Part shown: piece by piece, positions 1 through 9,300 of the stretch | Layout of the letters: every line of letters starts with the position of its first letter | Numbering within the stretch: position 1 is the first letter of the stretch | DNA from: Leptothermofonsia sp049200465 | GTDB taxonomy: Bacteria > Cyanobacteriota > Cyanobacteriia > Leptolyngbyales > Leptolyngbyaceae | Direction: 5' to 3' | Assembly: GCF_049200465.1 (NCBI RefSeq) | Contig: NZ_CP120836.1 | Coordinates: 2,356,001 to 2,420,000, forward strand | DNA length: 64,000 nucleotides | Position numbers and translations under genes: made by a program | The notes under the pieces: generated by a model | Told to the model about the DNA's origin: nothing | The model's database searches: none | What the model saw: the letters and a program-made list of their open reading frames with translations, nothing else

Positions 1-462
1 GTCAAGGTAAACACCCAGTTCTTTACCAGCGTCAGCACCAACCAGGCCAGCAGCAACTTCCTTGATTGCCTGGATTGCACCAACGGTAGCACCGATGGGG
101 ACACCGAGAGAGTTGTAGGTTTCCTTCAGACCGTTCAGCACACGCTCATCCAGGATGGAGGGGTCGCCAGCCAGCATCGCGTAGGTTGCATAGCGCAGGT
201 AGTAATCGAGGTCGCGGATGCAAGCAGCATAGCGACGGCAGGTGTACATGTTGCCACCAGGACGGGTGATGTCTGAATACAGCAGAGACTTCGCTACAGC
301 TTCTTTGATGATGGCAGAAGAGTTAGCAGCAATGGTGGTTGCGGCACGAACGCGCATTTCACCTGTGTTGAAGTAAGCCTTCAGCTTTTCCAGGGAGGAA
401 GCATCGAGGTACTTACCTTGAACGTCAGAGGAATTAATGACAGCGGTAATTGCGTCTTGCAT
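1..462 (-). CDS. apcB: allophycocyanin beta subunit (3' end cut by window edge)
   Basis: This is the beta subunit of allophycocyanin, the core pigment protein of the phycobilisome on the thylakoid surface. Reading from ATG at 462, 154 codons are present, so about seven C-terminal residues of the usual 161 lie outside the window. The bilin-binding motif AACIRDLDYYLRY is visible with its cysteine intact, as is the PGGNMYTCRRYA segment before it. It lies 124 bp downstream of apcA in the same direction, the usual apcAB order, and is probably co-transcribed with it. Identification is secure. Confidence 0.97.
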   Translation of the reverse strand, partial: MQDAITAVINSSDVQGKYLDASSLEKLKAYFNTGEMRVRAATTIAANSSAIIKEAVAKSLLYSDITRPGGNMYTCRRYAACIRDLDYYLRYATYAMLAGDPSILDERVLNGLKETYNSLGVPIGATVGAIQAIKEVAAGLVGADAGKELGVYLD

Positions 463-586
463 GATTGAAAACCCTTAAATTACGTAATCTTACGAAATGC
501 TTTGCAATCTGATGAGGGTAGGGAGGACGAAGTACAGGACACAGGAAATGTTGGTATCGCCTGACACCTGACGCCTGGTACCTCAA

Positions 587-1072
587 CTAGCTCATTGCAC
601 CAATCACGTAGTCGAAATAAGCGTTTGCTTCAGCTGCATCTTCGCCAGACAGAAGGGAGCTAGCAACGCTCTTCATCGCCCGCACACCTTCAACCACTGC
701 ATCAATCGGGGTGCCGAGAGATTTGTACATTTCTTTCACGCCAACGATGCCGATTTCTTCGATGGGAGTAACATCACCAGCAACCACACCGTAGGTAACC
801 AGACGCAGGTAATAGTCAAGGTCACGCAGACAGGTAGCAGTCATTTCTTCGCCATAAGCGTTTCCACCAGGAGAAACACAGTCAGGGCGCTTTTGGAACA
901 GCTGGTCACCTGCTTGCTTAACGATACGCTCACGAGAATCGGTCAGGGTTTGAGCGATCCGCAGTCTCTTTTCACCGGAAGTAACAAAGCTCTTAATCCG
1001 GTCGAGTTCGCCAGGGCTGAGATAGCGAGCCTCGGCATCTGCATTCACGATTGACTTCGTGACAATACTCAT
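587..1072 (-). CDS. apcA: allophycocyanin alpha subunit
   Basis: This is the alpha subunit of allophycocyanin. It pairs with ApcB to form the trimeric discs of the phycobilisome core that pass energy to the photosystems. The 161-residue length is typical. The phycocyanobilin-binding cysteine lies in TATCLRDLDYYLRL, and PGGNAYGEE precedes it. A strong ribosome-binding site (GGAGGAA, about 1079-1085) sits upstream of the ATG, in keeping with a highly expressed gene. In many cyanobacteria apcE lies directly upstream. Here the upstream neighbour is a divergent cobalamin gene instead. Confidence 0.98.
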   Translation of the reverse strand: MSIVTKSIVNADAEARYLSPGELDRIKSFVTSGEKRLRIAQTLTDSRERIVKQAGDQLFQKRPDCVSPGGNAYGEEMTATCLRDLDYYLRLVTYGVVAGDVTPIEEIGIVGVKEMYKSLGTPIDAVVEGVRAMKSVASSLLSGEDAAEANAYFDYVIGAMS

Positions 1073-1560
1073 CGATGGATTCCTCCAGAAGAATGTAACC
1101 GATTGTGTTTAAACGGGAGTTCCCCAATTGGGTTTCTAAGTCTACCTTGAAACCTGCCGAAAAACCGTAGAACCGCTAAATTTTGCCTGGTTCCTTGGAC
1201 TTCAAGCAGCCTTCTAAACGCGTCAAGCTCGCAGTTTTGCTATCGCTTGAGCCTGCCCGATCTGGCAAACTAGTGGGTACTGTTAAAGCACCCCTGGCAA
1301 CCAGATAGCGCAGGAGCTTAAGACTCAGTTACCTTCCGAAAACATTTTGCGGCATTGGGTTCACCGTCCTGATTTACTCGCAATAGTTTGTAATAATTCT
1401 CCTCATGTTGAATGGCAAGTTGCTTGTCGGATGAGGGAAGTGATGGGGGATGAGGGGTGGGGCATTGTCCTTGATATTCAGTACTTCATCACTCCATTAC
1501 TTCAATCCCTTCCCACTCATCCACCCTCCTACTCCTCTCCCTTCCCAGAGCGGTGAGCTG
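1073..1560. promoter_or_regulatory. divergent intergenic region between apcA and cbiB
   Basis: This 488-bp stretch separates the divergently transcribed apcA and cobalamin gene. It must hold the apcA promoter and leader on the minus strand, but I cannot assign a -10/-35 pair with confidence. The last 80 bases before cbiB are a pyrimidine-rich low-complexity run (TCCACTCC/CATCACTCC type) of the kind scattered across the window. Short open frames here look spurious. No cobalamin riboswitch is recognisable. Confidence 0.4.
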
Positions 1561-2556
1561 ATGATTACTAACGAAGCAGAAGTAAACTGGTCGATCGCCC
1601 AGGTGCTGAGTTGTCTACTGGCGGCTCTGCTCGACTTTTTAATTGGCGATCCTGTGGGGTGGCTGCATCCCGTGCAGGTGATGGGGTGGGCGATCGCTCA
1701 CTACACGGATCAGGTACTTGCCCGGTTCAAATCGCCTTTTAGTCAGAGAATGGCGGGTATCATCCTGGGCACGGGGCTGATTCTAGGAAGTGGTGCGGCT
1801 GGATGGTGGATGGTTGAGATGACAAGATGGGTTCACCCACTGTTGGGAATGGGGATTGAGGTCCTTTTGCTGGCCAGTTGCTTTGCAGCCCGTAGCCTGA
1901 GAAATGCAGCTGAAAGCGTTTTGGAGCCCTTACGGGCGGGTAACTTAGACGAGGCGCGTTCTATTCTCAGTCGCTATGTTGGGCGAGATACGGCAAACCT
2001 TTCAGAACCTGAAATTCTCAGGGCGATTCTGGAAACGGTGACCGAAAATGCTACCGATGGGGCAATGGCTCCTCTGTTCTATGCCCTGGTAGGAGCTGCA
2101 TTGCCAGGGATTGGCAGTGTTCCCTTGGCTCTGGCCTACAAAGCGGCCAGTACGCTGGACTCAATGGTTGGCTATCAGGAACCACCTTATACTTACCTGG
2201 GCTGGTTCAGTGCCAGAGCGGAAGATGGTTTGACCTGGTTACCCTGCCGCCTGACAGTACTGACCCTATCCCTGTTATCGGGAAGACCCTTTCACATCTG
2301 GAGAATTTGCCTGCGTGATGCGCCTAAAGATCCCAGTCCCAACTCTGGATGGAGTGAATGTGCCTATGCAGCAATGCTGGGAGTGCAGATGGGGGGAACG
2401 AACTGGTATCGAGGAGTGGCTAAACAGAAACCTCTGCTGGGGGATGCAATTGATGCGATCGCACCCTCCAAAATTAAGCAGGCGCTTCGCTTAACCCGGT
2501 ACTGCTTTCTGATCTGGTTAGGGGTTGCTTTACTGGGATTTAGTCTGTTTATCTAA
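1561..2556 (+). CDS. cobD: adenosylcobinamide-phosphate synthase (CbiB/CobD family)
   Basis: This integral membrane enzyme of cobalamin synthesis attaches aminopropanol (or its phosphate) to adenosylcobyric acid. From ATG 1561 it is 331 residues, the usual family size. Family hallmarks are the N-terminal DFLIGDP-x-x-WLHPVQVMG segment, the ENATDGAMAPLFYALVGAALPG motif region, and the YKAASTLDSMVGY segment. Several hydrophobic stretches are present, including one at the C-terminus. The frame stays open back to 1450, but those codons are pyrimidine-rich repeat DNA, so ATG 1561 is preferred. Its 3' end overlaps the convergent asparagine-synthetase-like gene by 8 bp. The same family is called CbiB or CobD depending on pathway. 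Confidence 0.92.
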   Translation: MITNEAEVNWSIAQVLSCLLAALLDFLIGDPVGWLHPVQVMGWAIAHYTDQVLARFKSPFSQRMAGIILGTGLILGSGAAGWWMVEMTRWVHPLLGMGIEVLLLASCFAARSLRNAAESVLEPLRAGNLDEARSILSRYVGRDTANLSEPEILRAILETVTENATDGAMAPLFYALVGAALPGIGSVPLALAYKAASTLDSMVGYQEPPYTYLGWFSARAEDGLTWLPCRLTVLTLSLLSGRPFHIWRICLRDAPKDPSPNSGWSECAYAAMLGVQMGGTNWYRGVAKQKPLLGDAIDAIAPSKIKQALRLTRYCFLIWLGVALLGFSLFI

Positions 2557-4273
2557 ACCCATTGCTCTGAAGCCATAGCTCCAGGCTGACCAGTAGCCAT
2601 AGTTTAACTCCATAGCGGTGCCAGGTATCTCCCTGGTAGTTGAGCCAGTCGCGGATCAGGGTCTGGTTGAGGTAGGGAGCGATCGCTGCCTTGCGGTCAG
2701 TCAGCAACGCTTTTGCTTGCCGGTTCCAATACTGGCGGAAGCCAAGCTGTACCGGAACCATCATGCCGCTTTTGGGGCGGTTGATAATACTTTCTGGCAG
2801 GAGATCGGCGACGGCTTGCTTAAGAACGGCTTTTTCCTGAACGCCGGATAGTTTGTACTCCGGCGGAATCTGCATACTCAGTTCAACTACTCGCGAATCG
2901 AATAACGGAGAGCGACCTTCAAGACCTGCTGCGCGCGTTAAATTGTTAACCTTTGTGAGAATATGATCTGCTCCCTTGAACTTGATATTTAGCGCCATCA
3001 GACGGTTTAAGTAGCGGATACTGGAATACAGGTCATCTGAAAAAACGGAAGGTTCTGCCTGAACCGCTGACCAGATTTCGGGTTTCAGGAGCTGGGACAA
3101 ATCGGAAGCGCATTTTTGAAAGGAGACCAGGTATGCCGACAGCAAGTCTTGTTGGCTCGTTGTGCCGTAGAGGGCATGGATCAACATGGGCTGGTTTTTG
3201 GGTCCCCCAAAGCAGGGGTCGCCACCCTCACCATTAAGCACCACCCGTACCGATTGGCGTGCCAGTTGTCCGAGTAGCAGGTTCGGCACGGTGAGCGGAT
3301 CGCCAATGGGGTCATCCAGATGGGCGATCGCAGCGGGCAACTGCTCCCACATCGCCCTAAACGAGATTTCCAGAATGTGGTGCTTGGTCTGCCAATACTT
3401 GGCAACCTGACTGGAGAACTCCAGTTCGTTGGGACAGTCAGCCCCAAAATGAATCGAATAGGTATGGATAGGGGCATCGTGAACCATTGCGGCCAGGGCA
3501 GTCACGCAACTGGAATCTAACCCACCAGACAGAAAGACACCAACGGGTTCGCCCTTGGGCAGATGGTCTTGGATGACTGAATTGAGTAGGGAGCGAAGGC
3601 GATGGCCATGCCATTCCAGCGGTTGGTCTGCTCCAGTAATGGCCTCTTGCAACTGCCAGTAGACCTGAGTGCGCCCCTCTCCCAGGTTCACACAGGTGCC
3701 AGGGCGCACTTCCCGGATGGGCTGCCACAAGGTTCGTTCACCCGGCACAAAAGCACAGCAGAGGTAATCTCGCAGTGCTACCAGATCCAGGTTAGGGGAA
3801 CAGTGCTCGGTCAGGGTACGAAGTTGAGAAGCCGCCCAGCGAAGAGAGCCATCTGGAGTGTAGTAGAGGGTGTAAGCACCAGCGCGATCGCGCCCCAACC
3901 AGAGCACTTTCTGGTCTCGATCCCATACAACAAGGGAAAAGGCACCAACAAGCATTCCCCAAGTATCTGTGCCGTACTGCTCCCAAAGTTGGGAGATCAA
4001 AAACAGTGAATTGCCCTGCCATTCAGGAGAATGTTTTCCTAACTTTTGTAACAGTTCTGAGGCGGTAGGCAGCCAGGCGTCTCCTATCAGGACAAACCTT
4101 TGTGACGGACTCAGCACAGGTTGAGAGGGCACAAAAATAGCGATGCAGTCATCACTCCAGACCGCATCGCCACTCACAGAGCCAACCTTTCCCCAGGCAA
4201 CCTTCCAGGGGGGGCGATGAAAAAACCTGGAAGTATCTGAGGAAGAAGATTGGTTTGACCACAAATCCACCAT
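2549..4273 (-). CDS. asparagine synthetase-like protein lacking the N-terminal nucleophile cysteine
   Basis: This 574-residue protein has the two-domain plan of glutamine-dependent asparagine synthetases. An N-terminal Ntn-type glutaminase fold is recognisable from GAFSLVVWD and GRDRAGAYTLYY (residues ~110-138). It is followed by an ATP-pyrophosphatase synthetase domain with the PP-loop SGGLDSS at 249-255, then LNGEGGD, and a C-terminal GLEGRSPLFDSRVVE segment. Active family members start Met-Cys, with Cys2 as the glutaminase nucleophile. This one starts MVDLW and its N-terminus does not match the usual opening. It may use ammonia, or it may be an amidotransferase-like enzyme of another pathway (polysaccharide or peptide modification). 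The substrate cannot be told from sequence. Confidence 0.8.
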   Translation of the reverse strand: MVDLWSNQSSSSDTSRFFHRPPWKVAWGKVGSVSGDAVWSDDCIAIFVPSQPVLSPSQRFVLIGDAWLPTASELLQKLGKHSPEWQGNSLFLISQLWEQYGTDTWGMLVGAFSLVVWDRDQKVLWLGRDRAGAYTLYYTPDGSLRWAASQLRTLTEHCSPNLDLVALRDYLCCAFVPGERTLWQPIREVRPGTCVNLGEGRTQVYWQLQEAITGADQPLEWHGHRLRSLLNSVIQDHLPKGEPVGVFLSGGLDSSCVTALAAMVHDAPIHTYSIHFGADCPNELEFSSQVAKYWQTKHHILEISFRAMWEQLPAAIAHLDDPIGDPLTVPNLLLGQLARQSVRVVLNGEGGDPCFGGPKNQPMLIHALYGTTSQQDLLSAYLVSFQKCASDLSQLLKPEIWSAVQAEPSVFSDDLYSSIRYLNRLMALNIKFKGADHILTKVNNLTRAAGLEGRSPLFDSRVVELSMQIPPEYKLSGVQEKAVLKQAVADLLPESIINRPKSGMMVPVQLGFRQYWNRQAKALLTDRKAAIAPYLNQTLIRDWLNYQGDTWHRYGVKLWLLVSLELWLQSNGFR

Positions 4274-4542
4274 CGTGAACTGCGTTGAATGAAAACAGGC
4301 TATCAGTTATTTGAATGCTCACTATTAGCTATTTTCAAACCAGGAAGCTTCCCATGAACGTCTACCGCAATCCCAGTTTAGATTGTGAGAAAAGTCAGAC
4401 TGTGAGAAAAGTTACAAGGCTTCTCAATCTCACGACTGATTTATTTATTAGGATTGCTATAGTCTAGCAAACAAAGATTTTATTAGGGGTGCAAGGGTTC
4501 CATCCCTACACCCCAATGTTGCAAAATTTAAGGTTTACAACA

Positions 4543-4935
4543 CTAGCGCTTCTTAATATTCCGGGCCATATCGCGGAACATATCCATACTGGTGTCAGCA
4601 CGGCGGCGCTCAGCGGCTTCATCTACTCTGGGGGTGAGTGATTGAGAATCGTTAACTGTATCAAGCGCTTTGTTCAAACTAACGTCTCGCTTAGTCAAGG
4701 AAGAAATTTCAACCATCACCTCCATCTCCTCTTTACTATCAGCAGTTTTTGGAAAAGTCCGCTTGACAACCTTCGCGGTTCGCATATAGTTCACATTACC
4801 CAGGGTACGAGCGTCATCCGCTTCCAGAAAGTACGGCTGAGAATTCTGAGAAGATTGAGGAGTTGCTACTGGAAATTGTGAAGACTGCTCTGTGGGCTTC
4901 CCTGCACCAAACAATCCCTTGATGAATCCAATCAT
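4543..4935 (-). CDS. conserved small protein of unknown function
   Basis: This is a 130-residue soluble protein that I do not recognise beyond its cyanobacterial look. It begins MIGFIKGLFGAGKP, followed by a Ser/Gln-rich linker. A conserved-looking core (FLEADDARTLGNVNYMRTAKVVKRTFP, written here only as residues ~37-63) leads to a charged C-terminal helix ending MDMFRDMARNIKKR. There is no signal peptide, membrane segment or catalytic motif. It stands alone between an asparagine-synthetase-like gene and a decayed region. A short GC hairpin (GGGGTGCAAGGGTTCCATCCCTACACCCC, ~4486-4514) just beyond its stop could end transcription. Confidence 0.7.
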   Translation of the reverse strand: MIGFIKGLFGAGKPTEQSSQFPVATPQSSQNSQPYFLEADDARTLGNVNYMRTAKVVKRTFPKTADSKEEMEVMVEISSLTKRDVSLNKALDTVNDSQSLTPRVDEAAERRRADTSMDMFRDMARNIKKR

Positions 4936-5451
4936 AGATAGTCCTGCTCGCCAAAGAATGTAGCTTTATGTAAACGATTATAAAAAAATATGTCGTTAGA
5001 TTTGATACCGTCCAGGCGAAGTTTTGGAGAAAGCAAAGCAAGCTGACAATCAAACTGTCACACCCAAACAGGATGACAAACTTGGGTACGCCCGCCGCAG
5101 GCAGTCGATGGTCTGACCCACTATCGTAGTCAAACAATCGAAGCGCACCAAATATCTTCCAGCGGGCGTTGCTGAATTTGGGTATGAATAGGTGCTGTAT
5201 GTTCGAAACTTCGTTTCGATTCATACGCTTTTCAGTAATGCCTTCCAGCGATTGACGGTATAGTCACTTGACATCTTCATTGGTTGAATCGACTTCTGTG
5301 GCATCGGCCAACTACTGGCAGTGAAGCCGTTCAATTTCGGTATTGATTGAACGAGTATCTACCGCCGCCTGATAGCAAAAATCTAACTGGATAGTGCTCA
5401 AATCGTAATGATTTTTGAATTGTTAATGATGGCGGCTAGCGCTGCTCATCA
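4936..5451. other. decayed intergenic stretch holding a MITE-like palindrome
   Basis: I see no credible gene here. Open frames on the minus strand run through a repeat and show no family resemblance. The only structured feature is the 78-bp palindromic repeat listed separately. The stretch continues into the truncated debranching-enzyme pseudogene, so it is probably a site of past insertions and deletions. Confidence 0.5.
5165..5242. repeat. MITE-like 78-bp palindromic element, copy 1
   Basis: The element starts GGCGTTGCTGAA and ends TTTTCAGTAATGCC, near-perfect terminal inverted repeats. It carries a nested inner pair GTATGAAT / ATTCATAC around a GAAACTTCGTTTC hairpin. A second copy lies at 61888-61967 with about a dozen differences, which makes this a dispersed mobile repeat. 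It has no coding capacity and would need a transposase in trans. Confidence 0.75.
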
Positions 5452-6104
5452 TTACCTTGTTAGGTCTACCTCTAACTGTTCACGGATATGCTCGTTATCC
5501 GCCAGGATGTAATCAGCACAGGTATGCCAGGTTTGTTGCCAGTTCAATCTCAAACGTAATGCACCCATTGGCATAGTGAGGCGAGGATGAACAATAGCTG
5601 AGACGATAGGTGAGACAGCGGTAGAACTCACCATTGCAATACTTTGTAGATAGCTCCTGATTTGCTTCATCCCAACGGGTTTCAATCCGGCCTCGACGCA
5701 CAAATTGACGGGACTCCACCTGAAAAAATGTTGGCAAAATCCGATCGCAATGCAATTCCCAAATTGAACCGGGCCGTCTGCAACCCATAGTTGGTAAGGT
5801 CGAGGTCCTCGTGAATTCCCTGCTCTACCGCCCGGCTGATTACCAGAGCAAGCGTCCCTTCCTGGATGAATCCATCCCTGGAGACGAAATTTGGATTTGT
5901 GAGATAAACCCGTACAGCGTAATAGGTCGTGGTCGTCGAAGTCAATCGTTTCAACACATGCCCGTCAAGGTAATAGGCATAGTAGCTCAGAAACCGGGTG
6001 TCATCAGAAAAAATGTCCAGGTGCCCTTCGGGATTGATTCGCCTGTTCAGGTCGGTCAGCATAAAGGTGTTATCGTGATTGATCGTCAAAATAGGTGGAC
6101 CCAC
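5452..6104 (-). pseudogene. remnant of amylo-alpha-1,6-glucosidase / glycogen debranching-type protein (N-terminal part)
   Basis: Three reading frames joined end to end resemble the N-terminal domain of amylo-alpha-1,6-glucosidase family proteins. Frame one (from GTG 6104) gives LTINHDNTFMLTDLNRRI, DDTRFLSYYAYYLDGH and HEDLDLTNYGLQTARFNLGIALRSDFA. Frame two (about 5725-5540) continues QFVRRGRIETRWDEANQELSTKY and PHYANGCITFEIEL. Frame three (about 5547-5452) gives TWHTCADYILADNEHI and then a stop. Two frameshifts and loss of the large catalytic C-terminal part (family members are several times longer) make it non-functional. A MITE-like element lies about 210 bp beyond the break. Confidence 0.8.
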
Positions 6105-6314
6105 AGTAATTCACATCGTCAAATCCTCTAAGCCCCAGAGCGTTGGTTGGGATTGCCAGTACAGAATGTCAGGAAGGATATCCGCCTTCCCTTCACCTTC
6201 AAAAGCAAATGTGACGAGAAAGTGACAGAGGGGGCCTTCCTTCCCCTTCTCATTAACTTCGCTATACTGAGCAGTGCAATCAGGTTCGTTCTGCACAGAC
6301 AAGAGGACTTTGCC

Positions 6315-9300
6315 GTGGCGATCGCCGTTGAAGAGTTGCTAACCACTGAAATCTTGCGACCAGCTCGTTACCTGGGTAATGAGTTGGGTGCGATTCATAA
6401 ACCGTGGAATAGTGCAACAGTGCGTTGGGTCCTCACCTATCCTGAAGTATATGAGGTGGGAGCCTCTAATCTGGGCCACATCATTCTTTACAACATTCTG
6501 AACGCCCAACCCCGGCAACTGTGCGATCGCGCCTACCTACCCACCCCCGATCTGGCCGCCAAACTGCGTTCTACCCAGACTCCCCTGTTTGCAGTCGAGT
6601 CCCGCCGTCCCCTCACCGACTACGACATCCTCGGCTTTAGCCTCAGCTACGAATTGGGAGCCACCAACATTTTAGAAATGCTGGATCTGGCAGGAATTCC
6701 CCTAACCTGGCAAGAGCGGAGGGAGGCGGAAAAGAGAAGGCAGGAGTCGGGAGGCAGGAGCCAGGAGCCAGGAGCCAGAAGCCAGGAGCCAGAGATTGGG
6801 AACTGGGGACTGGGGACTGGGGATCTGGTATTGGGACAAGTCAGAGCGCAACACTCAACACTCAACACTCAACACTCCTCCACTCCTCCACCTATCCACC
6901 CATCTCCCCCCTCACCTCCTCACTCCATCACCCCTCCCTACCCCCTCATCTTCGCCGGAGGGCAAACCGCTACTTCCAATCCCGAACCCTATGCCGATTT
7001 CTTTGACTTTATTGCTCTGGGAGATGGGGAAGAACTGTTGCCCGAAATTGGGTTGGTGATTGAAGAAGGGAAGCAGGCAGGGTTGAGCCGAGAAGAACTG
7101 CTGCTCGATCTGGCCCAGATACCAGGGGTCTATGTGCCTCAGTTTTATGACATGGCGGCGGATGGATCGGTTCACCCCAATCGCCCCGATGTGCCTGAGC
7201 GGATTTTGCGCCGGGTTGCCACGCCTATGCCTGCCTACTCAATCGGTCTGGTACCCTACGTTCAAACAGTACACGATCGCCTTACGGTAGAAATTCGGCG
7301 GGGTTGCACCCGTGGCTGCCGCTTTTGCCAACCTGGGATACTGACCCGTCCCGCCCGCGACGTTGAACCCGCTGCCGTGGTAGACGCAATTGAGAAGGGG
7401 ATGCGTGCCACGGGGTACAACGAATTTTCTCTGCTGTCCCTCAGTTGCTCTGATTATCTGGCATTGCCTGCCGTCGGAGTGGAAATCAAGAACCGTCTGA
7501 AGGATGAAAATATCTCCCTGTCTCTTCCCAGCCAGCGGGTCGATCGCTTTGATGAAAATATTGCCCACATCATCGGCGGCACCCGCCAAACAGGGATTAC
7601 CTTCGCCCCCGAAGCGGGTACCCAGCGAATGCGGGATATCATCAACAAAGGCTTGACCAACGACGAACTCCTGCGCGGTGTCAAAACTGCCTTCGAGCAG
7701 GGGTGGGACAAAATTAAGCTTTACTTTATGATTGGGCTCCCCGGTGAAACGGATATGGATGTGCTGGGAATTGCCGAAACTGTTCGCTGGCTTCAGCGAG
7801 AGTGCAGCGGTAAAGGCCGAAAACGCCTCAGCTTCAACCTGACCATTTCTAACTTCACCCCCAAACCCCACACTCCTTTCCAGTGGCATTCCGTGTCCAC
7901 CGCTGAATTTGAGCGCAAGCAAGCCCTTCTCAAAGAAGAGTTCCGCCACATCCGGGGGCTGAAGGTCAACTTTACCGATGTCCGCATTTCCGCCATGGAA
8001 GACTTTGTCGGCAGGGGCGATCGCCGCCTCTCCGCCGTCATCCGCCGCGCCTGGGAACTGGGAGCCGGAATGGATGCCTGGTGGGAAAGCCTCGATCGCG
8101 CCTTTAACGCCTGGACACAAGCAATCAGCGAAACTGGACTCACCTGGAAATACCGTCAGGTCGAAAATGGCGAATGGAATGTGTTTGGCGATTCAGGAGC
8201 CAGGAGTCAGGAGCCAAGAGCCAGGAGCCAGGAGGCAGAGACTGGGGACTGGGGACTGGGGACTGGGGATCTGGTATTGGGACAACTCAGAGCGCAACAC
8301 TTAACACTCAACACTCAACACTCCTCCACTCCACACATTCACTCATCTCCCCCCTTCCCCTCCTACGATTCCCCCCTTCCCTGGGATCACATTGATACAG
8401 GGATTGACAAGCGGTGGCTGAAGGAGGATCTGCAGCGAGCACTGGAGGCAGCGGTTGTACCCGACTGTTCCTTCAACGGGTGCTCCCACTGCGGCGTATG
8501 TGGAATGGACTTTGGGCATAATGTGGTGGTTCCACCGCTGCCTATTCCCCCATTTGAGGGACACTTCGTCCCCAATCAGCAAAAAGCTCAGCGTCTGCGC
8601 GTGTGGATGGGTAAACAGGGTGAAATGGCCCTCCTCAGCCACTTGGATCTCATTCGCCTACTTGATCGGGCTGTACGTCGTGCTGCCATTCCCATTGCCT
8701 TTACAGGAGGTTTTCATCCCGGTCCCCGCATTAGTCCGGCTAATGCCCTACCTCTGGGAGTCACCAGTCGTGGCGAAATCATCGACTTTGAGTTGACACA
8801 GCCAATGGAAGCCGCCGAATTTCAAGTAAAACTTGCGGCTCAGCTTCCAGTCGATATTCCCATTTATCGGGTCGAAGAAGTTCCGCTCAATTCTCCTTCG
8901 GCAACCCAAATCCTGGAAAAAGCCGAATATACGATTACGGTCAGTGCCCTCCAGCCCGATGGAGATAGCGACTTGGGCGAACCAACTCTGGAGCAATGGC
9001 AGCAGTGGGTTGAAGCCGTCAAGGCCAGAAATGACATCTGGCAGGAGCAAACCACTAAATCCGGCAAAAAGCAAATGGTGAATTTGCGCGATCGCCTCTA
9101 CGAACTCTGGCTTGAAACAGGATCAAGAAGCCAGGAGTCAAAAATCGGGAGTCAGAAAGTGAAAGAAGAAATAGAGGAGCAAGAAGAGTGGGAAAAATTA
9201 CCCATCTACTTATCCGCCCCCTCTATCCCTCTCCACTACATCGGCAGTTGCCGCAACGATGGCACCCTGCTTCGCCCCGATCAGGTAGTCTACATGCTGG

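Noticed and set aside
1073..1560. Cobalamin riboswitch upstream of cobD
   Set aside because: I looked for the conserved B12-box-like core and found none; the sequence before cobD is pyrimidine-rich low complexity.
6725..6950. CRISPR-like array in the radical SAM gene
   Set aside because: The repeats are short, degenerate and contiguous with no unique spacers of constant length.
7239..8120. 293-codon open frame antisense to the radical SAM gene
   Set aside because: It is a mirror frame of a clearly conserved gene, with no recognisable motifs of its own.
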